A DNA stretch of 16,250 nt from NCBI GenBank assembly GCA_045634005.1, contig JAZQZL010000008.1, positions 1 through 16,250 on the forward strand. The letters run 5' to 3'. Shown piece after piece: positions 13,111-16,250 of the stretch. The notes under the pieces are model-generated. The model had not been told where the DNA came from and ran no database searches. It worked only from the letters and a program-made list of their open reading frames with translations. The translations under genes and the position numbers were made by a program. Position 1 is the stretch's first letter. Every line of letters starts with the position of its first letter. This DNA is from Flemingiibacterium sp045634005. Its GTDB lineage: Bacteria; Bacillota; Clostridia; Oscillospirales; CAG-272.

Positions 13111-14937
13111 TTATTCCATTCCTTTAATAATATTTATTATCGCCGTACCGTATTTCTGCGCCTTGTCCTCACCGATACCGTGTACTCCCATAAGCTCGTA
13201 CACGTTCCTCGGTTTCACCGACGCAAGAGCACGAAGCGTCATATCCGTAAATATTACGTACGCGGGCACGCCCTTGCGCTCGGCGGTATCGCGTCGGAAT
13301 TTACGAAGCTTCTCGTAAAGCTCCGTGTCCATACTATCGTCAAGCATAGGCGTATTCTTTCTACCCTTTCTTGAGCTTGAAACGGGTGTGCGGCGCTTTT
13401 TAAGTGTAAGGCGCTTGCCTGACGCGACAAACTCATCAAGCTCGCGCGTTATTGACAGCGTAGGGTACTGTCCCGTACTACGCACAAGCATTCCCGATTC
13501 TACCATACGTGAGATGACATCGCGTATGACTGACGTGGAAACGCGCTCGAGCATTCCGAAGCTTCTCTCACCGGTAATTCCCATAGCCGCCATTCTGCCG
13601 TCATCAATTCCGTGCAGATAGTCAGCGATGAACGCCGCGCCGTACCGCTCTCCCGTCACGTCGACAGCGACGCGAACAGCCCGAACTATATCGGTAACGT
13701 CAAACGTTTCAACCTCGCCGCGGCAGGACGTACACTTGCCGCACTTTTCCGCCTTTAAGCTCTCGCCGAAATAGCTTAAAATATATCCGCGAAGGCAATC
13801 CGTTGTTCTGCAGTAAGCGATCATTTCTTCGAGCTTTTCGTATTTGCGCTTTTTTACAGTCGCAAGCACCTCGGCATCGAGTCCCTCCTCTGGTGCGGAA
13901 TTTTCAATGAGAAATTTCGCCGTATGTATGTCCGCATCGGAATAAAGGAGTATACAGTCCGCATCGCTGCCATCACGTCCGGCGCGGCCTGCCTCCTGAT
14001 AGTACGCCTCCATAGACAGCGGCATATTGTAGTGAATAATAAACTGCACGTCGGGCTTATCTATACCCATACCGAACGCATTGGTCGCGACGATTATCGG
14101 CTTTGCATCGCTTATAAACTCGTCCTGATTATGGATACGCTCGCCGTCGGAAAGGCCCGCGTGATAATACGTAACAGGATAGCCTGCATCGTTAAGAGCG
14201 GTGTAGACCTTCTCGACATTTTTGCGTGTCATAGCGTAGATAATTCCCGATTTATTTCTGTTTTCGCTTAAATACGAGCGAATGTATTCAAGCTTGGCTG
14301 ATGTATCCGTAACTCCGAAATAAAGGTTCGGTCGGTCAAATCCCGTCGTTATCTCCCACGGAGCGTTAAGCTTCAGAAGCTCACGTATATCCTCTTTGAC
14401 CTGCTCGGTAGCGGTTGCTGTGAACGCCGCAATCACGGGACGGCGTGCAAACGATTCCACAAAATCGGCGATGTCCGTATAGCTCGGACGGAAATCGTGT
14501 CCCCACTGTGAAACACAGTGCGCCTCGTCAACCGCAACAAGCGAAACCTCCATATCGCGTACAAGCTCAAGAAATCCGTCCGTCATAAGCCGCTCGGGCG
14601 CAACGTAAATTATCTTGTAAACACCGGCGCGTACGTTAGCGAGTGCGAGTCCGTACTGCCTTGGCGTCAACGAACTGTTAAGATATGCCGCACGGATACC
14701 GTTCTGATTAAGTGCACCGACCTGATCCTTCATAAGAGAGATAAGCGGAGAAATAACGAGTGTTATTCCGGGCATAAGCATCGCCGGGATCTGATAGCAT
14801 ATGGACTTTCCCGCGCCCGTCGGCATAACCGCAAGGACGTCACGGCCTGCCAAAATATTATCGATTATCGGCTCCTGTCCCTCTCGAAACGAGGCATAAC
14901 CGTAATATTGCTTTAGTATATCGTGCTTGTCGGTCAC
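13111..14937 (-). CDS. recQ: ATP-dependent DNA helicase RecQ
   Basis: This 608-residue 3'-5' DNA helicase acts in recombination and stalled-fork repair. In order: Walker A MPTGAGKS (about residues 38-45), SPLISLMKDQV, DEAHCVSQWGHDFRPSY (Walker B plus the aromatic loop), FTATAT, ATNAFGMGIDKPDV and QEAGRAGRDG. The RQC zinc site follows (C-LRGYILSYF to C-GKCTSC), then a winged-helix region, and finally an HRDC domain at the C-terminus (LYEKLRKFRRDTAERKGVPAYVIF). The frame opens with an ATG at 14979, but that codon lies upstream of the predicted transcription start, within the promoter. I therefore chose the GTG at 14937, preceded by AAGGGCGGTGAT. All helicase motifs are intact. Flanking terminators make it a single-gene unit. 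Confidence 0.95.
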   Translation of the reverse strand: MTDKHDILKQYYGYASFREGQEPIIDNILAGRDVLAVMPTGAGKSICYQIPAMLMPGITLVISPLISLMKDQVGALNQNGIRAAYLNSSLTPRQYGLALANVRAGVYKIIYVAPERLMTDGFLELVRDMEVSLVAVDEAHCVSQWGHDFRPSYTDIADFVESFARRPVIAAFTATATEQVKEDIRELLKLNAPWEITTGFDRPNLYFGVTDTSAKLEYIRSYLSENRNKSGIIYAMTRKNVEKVYTALNDAGYPVTYYHAGLSDGERIHNQDEFISDAKPIIVATNAFGMGIDKPDVQFIIHYNMPLSMEAYYQEAGRAGRDGSDADCILLYSDADIHTAKFLIENSAPEEGLDAEVLATVKKRKYEKLEEMIAYCRTTDCLRGYILSYFGESLKAEKCGKCTSCRGEVETFDVTDIVRAVRVAVDVTGERYGAAFIADYLHGIDDGRMAAMGITGERSFGMLERVSTSVIRDVISRMVESGMLVRSTGQYPTLSITRELDEFVASGKRLTLKKRRTPVSSSRKGRKNTPMLDDSMDTELYEKLRKFRRDTAERKGVPAYVIFTDMTLRALASVKPRNVYELMGVHGIGEDKAQKYGTAIINIIKGME

Positions 14938-14967
14938 AAAATCACCGCCCTTCAGATTGCTAAATAT

Positions 14968-14996
14968 ATTATACCTCATTTAAGAGAAAAAGTAAA
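14968..14996 (-). promoter_or_regulatory. SigA-type promoter of recQ
   Basis: On the minus strand TTTACT (14996-14991), 17 bases, TATAAT (14973-14968). Transcription would begin near 14961, so the upstream in-frame ATG at 14979 is not in the message and the GTG at 14937 is the start. Confidence 0.75.
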
Positions 14997-15002
14997 CCCT
15001 TG

Positions 15003-15033
15003 AAAATATAAAAGAGGCGATTTCTCGCCCCTT
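15003..15033 (-). terminator. Terminator of spoIIID
   Basis: On the minus strand AAGGGGCGA pairs with TCGCCTCTT (9 pairs with one G-U) around GAAA, followed by TTATATTTT. It begins directly after the spoIIID stop codon. Confidence 0.85.
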
Positions 15034-15034
15034 G

Positions 15035-15316
15035 TTATGTACTCTGCCCGTCTGATTTTTTCATTTCCTTCTCGAGCGCGTATTTGCGGCGTGTCGCATC
15101 CCCGCCGCGTATATGACGCTCCGAGCGGTTTGTGTCGAGCACCTTTTGAACCTCGGCGTGCAGCCCGGGATCTATTCTCGCAAGTCGCACAGAAACGTCC
15201 TTGTGTACGGTCGATTTGCTTATTCCGAACACGGCGGCGGTATTTCTCACCGTACTTTTTTCTTCTATCAGATACGCCGCAAGCCGTCTAGGCCGCTCAT
15301 CACTGTCGTAATACAA
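15035..15316 (-). CDS. spoIIID: Sporulation transcription factor SpoIIID
   Basis: This 93-residue DNA-binding protein is a key mother-cell regulator of sporulation that activates and represses genes after SigE. The helix-turn-helix is clear (STVRNTAAVFGISKSTVHKD), followed by the family's RHIRGGDATRRKYAL basic C-terminal region that also contacts DNA. I chose the TTG at 15316. GAGGTGAG (15329-15322) is a strong ribosome site at the right distance. The resulting protein also has six residues before the conserved Glu-Arg, the same as B. subtilis SpoIIID as I recall it. A GTG at 15325 is also in frame but lies inside the ribosome site and has none of its own. An inverted repeat lies immediately upstream. 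Presence of this gene supports a spore-forming lineage. Confidence 0.93.
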   Translation of the reverse strand: MYYDSDERPRRLAAYLIEEKSTVRNTAAVFGISKSTVHKDVSVRLARIDPGLHAEVQKVLDTNRSERHIRGGDATRRKYALEKEMKKSDGQST

Positions 15317-15332
15317 GTCGCTCACCTCAAAA

Positions 15333-15355
15333 ATAGTTGTTTGCCATACAACTAT
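15333..15355. repeat. Inverted repeat in the spoIIID leader
   Basis: ATAGTTGT (15333-15340) and ACAACTAT (15348-15355) are perfect 8-base arms around a 7-base centre, ending 3 bases before the spoIIID ribosome site. There is no U-tract, so it is not a terminator. Each arm contains ACAACT, similar to the SpoIIID recognition core RRACARNY. Confidence 0.8.
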
Positions 15356-15385
15356 ATGCTTAAGGTCAGCTTTTGATTACTTACA

Positions 15386-15418
15386 AACAAAAAGCCTGCC
15401 GCATTATGCGACAGGCTT
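15386..15418 (-). terminator. Terminator of mscL
   Basis: On the minus strand AAGCCTGTCGCA pairs with TGCGGCAGGCTT (12 pairs with one G-U) around TAA, followed by TTTGTTTG. It lies 12 bases after the mscL stop. Confidence 0.92.
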
Positions 15419-15430
15419 AAATGTATGTAC

Positions 15431-15949
15431 TTATTTCTTGAGCGAATCTCTGATCTCGCGAATGTTTGCGTAGAACTCGTCGAGAGCTGCCTTCTCTGCA
15501 GCAGCCTTTGCCTCTGCAGCTGCAGCTTCTTCAGCAGCCTTTGCATCAGCAATAGCCTTATCCTCAGCAGCCTTTGCCTCTGCTGCGGCGATCTGCTTTG
15601 CGTTCATCTTGCGCTCCATCTTCTTTATAAAGCGTACTGCAACAAATACAGAAAGCGCGATGATGAAGAAGTCGATGATGGTCTGGAGCCAAGCACCGTA
15701 TGTTACTGCTACCTCGGCAACCTCGGCAATTCCCGCAGCCTCATCAGCTACAACGGCCTCAACGATAACCCACTTAAGCTCATCAAGAGCAACACCGTTG
15801 GTTAAAAGTGCAACGATTGGGTTGATAATGTTGTTAACGAGGCCGGATACGATAGCATTGAACGCACCGCCGACAACAACACCGACTGCCATGTCGATGA
15901 CATTGCCCTTAAGGGCGAACTTCTTGAAATCTTCAATAAATTTTTTCAT
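15431..15949 (-). CDS. mscL: Large-conductance mechanosensitive channel MscL
   Basis: This 172-residue protein forms the pentameric emergency valve that opens under hypo-osmotic membrane tension. The N-terminal amphipathic helix is MKKFIEDFKKFALKGNVIDM; TM1 follows (MAVGVVVGGAFNAIVSGLVN). An extracellular loop of about 45 residues is rich in Ala, Val and Glu. TM2 is IIDFFIIALSVFVAVRFI, then a basic cluster KKMERKM. The conserved C-terminal helix appears as EFYANIREIRDSLKK. Between the basic cluster and that helix are three 11-residue Ala/Glu/Lys repeats (residues 123-155), making the protein longer than the usual 130-150. AAAGGAT (15958-15964) is the ribosome site, about 8 bases before the ATG. 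It has its own promoter and terminator. Confidence 0.95.
   Translation of the reverse strand: MKKFIEDFKKFALKGNVIDMAVGVVVGGAFNAIVSGLVNNIINPIVALLTNGVALDELKWVIVEAVVADEAAGIAEVAEVAVTYGAWLQTIIDFFIIALSVFVAVRFIKKMERKMNAKQIAAAEAKAAEDKAIADAKAAEEAAAAEAKAAAEKAALDEFYANIREIRDSLKK
15485..15583 (-). repeat. Three 33-bp in-frame repeats in mscL (11-residue units)
   Basis: The units encode AEAKAAEDKAI, ADAKAAEEAAA and AEAKAAAEKAA. At DNA level the 13-mer CAGCAGCCTTTGC (plus strand) recurs at 15499, 15532 and 15565, exactly 33 bases apart. An 11-residue period equals three helical turns, as in hendecad coiled coils. Confidence 0.85.
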
Positions 15950-15983
15950 AAGAACAGATCCTTTCGCTTATTTACTTGCAACC

Positions 15984-16012
15984 ATTATAACAGATAATGG
16001 TCTGCCTGACAA
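15984..16012 (-). promoter_or_regulatory. SigA-type promoter of mscL
   Basis: On the minus strand TTGTCA (16012-16007), 17 bases, TATAAT (15989-15984), with TG one base ahead of the -10 (extended). Transcription should begin near 15977. Confidence 0.85.
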
Positions 16013-16025
16013 CCGGAAAAACGAC

Positions 16026-16055
16026 AAAAATCCCGCCGTTTTTTCGACGGCGGGA
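16026..16055 (-). terminator. Terminator of the right-edge small gene
   Basis: On the minus strand TCCCGCCGT pairs with ACGGCGGGA around a 7-base loop, followed by five T and then GTCG. It lies 20 bases after the stop at 16076. Confidence 0.88.
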
Positions 16056-16075
16056 GCAGTTTATCCGATGAGAGC

Positions 16076-16240
16076 TCAGGAGATCATCTTCATGATATCT
16101 GCAAGGTCACTGCCATAGGCAGCAGCTTCGGCCAAAAGTCCGTCCACAACACCGCGGACGATCTCGGTGATGACCGCGCCCGCAGCACTGACGGCGATCA
16201 GCACAAAACAAACCAGCATGCTGAGAAAATCATAGCGCAT
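16076..16240 (-). CDS. Small membrane protein of 54 residues, unrecognised (could continue past the window edge)
   Basis: The frame starts MRYDFLSMLVCFVLIAVSAA, a single hydrophobic segment of about 20 residues. A mildly amphipathic tail follows, with a few charged residues (VITEIVRGVVDGLLAEAAAYG, then SDLADIMKMIS). AGGCGAAAAG before the ATG could be a ribosome site, but the frame stays open to the window edge (16249). The ATG might therefore be internal to a longer gene. A good terminator directly after the stop supports a real transcript on this strand. Codons favour CTG, GTC, GCC and ATC more than the neighbouring genes do. I recognise no family; a small regulatory, toxin-like or holin-like membrane peptide is only one possibility. 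Confidence 0.5.
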   Translation of the reverse strand: MRYDFLSMLVCFVLIAVSAAGAVITEIVRGVVDGLLAEAAAYGSDLADIMKMIS

Positions 16241-16250
16241 CTTTTCGCCT

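Noticed and set aside
14938..14979. RecQ start at the ATG at 14979
   Set aside because: The ATG lies upstream of the predicted transcription start, between the -35 and -10 boxes of the recQ promoter, and has no ribosome site; GTG at 14937 fits better.
15317..15325. SpoIIID start at the GTG at 15325
   Set aside because: The codon is part of the GAGGTGAG ribosome site and has no site of its own; TTG at 15316 also matches the family's N-terminal length.
15326..15385. SigE promoter for spoIIID (GCATATA with CAAACAACT)
   Set aside because: The two elements are only 9 bases apart, too close for the SigE spacing of about 13-15.
15485..15583. The regularly spaced 13-mers as a CRISPR-like array
   Set aside because: They lie within the mscL reading frame at a 33-base codon-multiple period, and the sequence between them is also repetitive, so this is a protein repeat.

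Overview
This window looks like core chromosome from a spore-forming Clostridia-type Firmicute. I infer this from spoIIID, the glgC-glgD pair, the DUF512-der-plsY gene order, an S-layer-homology (SLH) surface protein, strong GAAAGGA/AGGAGG ribosome sites and many short intrinsic terminators. An Oscillospirales-like gut or rumen lineage is plausible, but nothing here fixes the genus. I see no rRNA, tRNA, CRISPR array, transposase or prophage gene.

Left part, plus strand (2-2067). The window opens inside a secreted esterase/peptidase-like hydrolase whose C-terminus carries SLH repeats, closed by a strong terminator. A near-consensus promoter then drives the two halves of a split threonine/serine exporter (ThrE family). 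Its terminator is shared with a convergent flavoprotein gene on the minus strand (2085-2717).

Centre (2750-8755). The flavoprotein gene and a ROK glucokinase diverge from back-to-back promoters whose -35 boxes form one palindrome. Glucokinase is followed by a close-packed plus-strand series: PAP2 phosphatase, PrdX/YbaK-type tRNA deacylase, PDZ-radical SAM DUF512 protein, the ribosome-assembly GTPase Der, and the acyltransferase PlsY. Der-PlsY and PAP2-PrdX are coupled by overlap or 2-base spacing. A single-gene lipoprotein unit (8823-9461) follows, ending in a bidirectional terminator.

Right part, all minus strand (9509-16250). Reading in the direction of transcription from the right edge: a 54-residue membrane protein, mscL, spoIIID, recQ, then glgC-glgD plus a small third cistron, then a flavodoxin-like gene. 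Nearly every unit has its own promoter and terminator. Glucokinase and GlgC/GlgD point to glucose phosphorylation feeding glycogen storage. The third glg cistron resembles only the N-terminal beta-sandwich of a glycogen-operon GH13 enzyme.

I found no convincing new multi-gene system. The best leads are the palindromic divergent promoter, an inverted repeat in the spoIIID leader, the orphan GH13-like N-domain, and an 11-residue repeat inserted in the MscL cytoplasmic tail.
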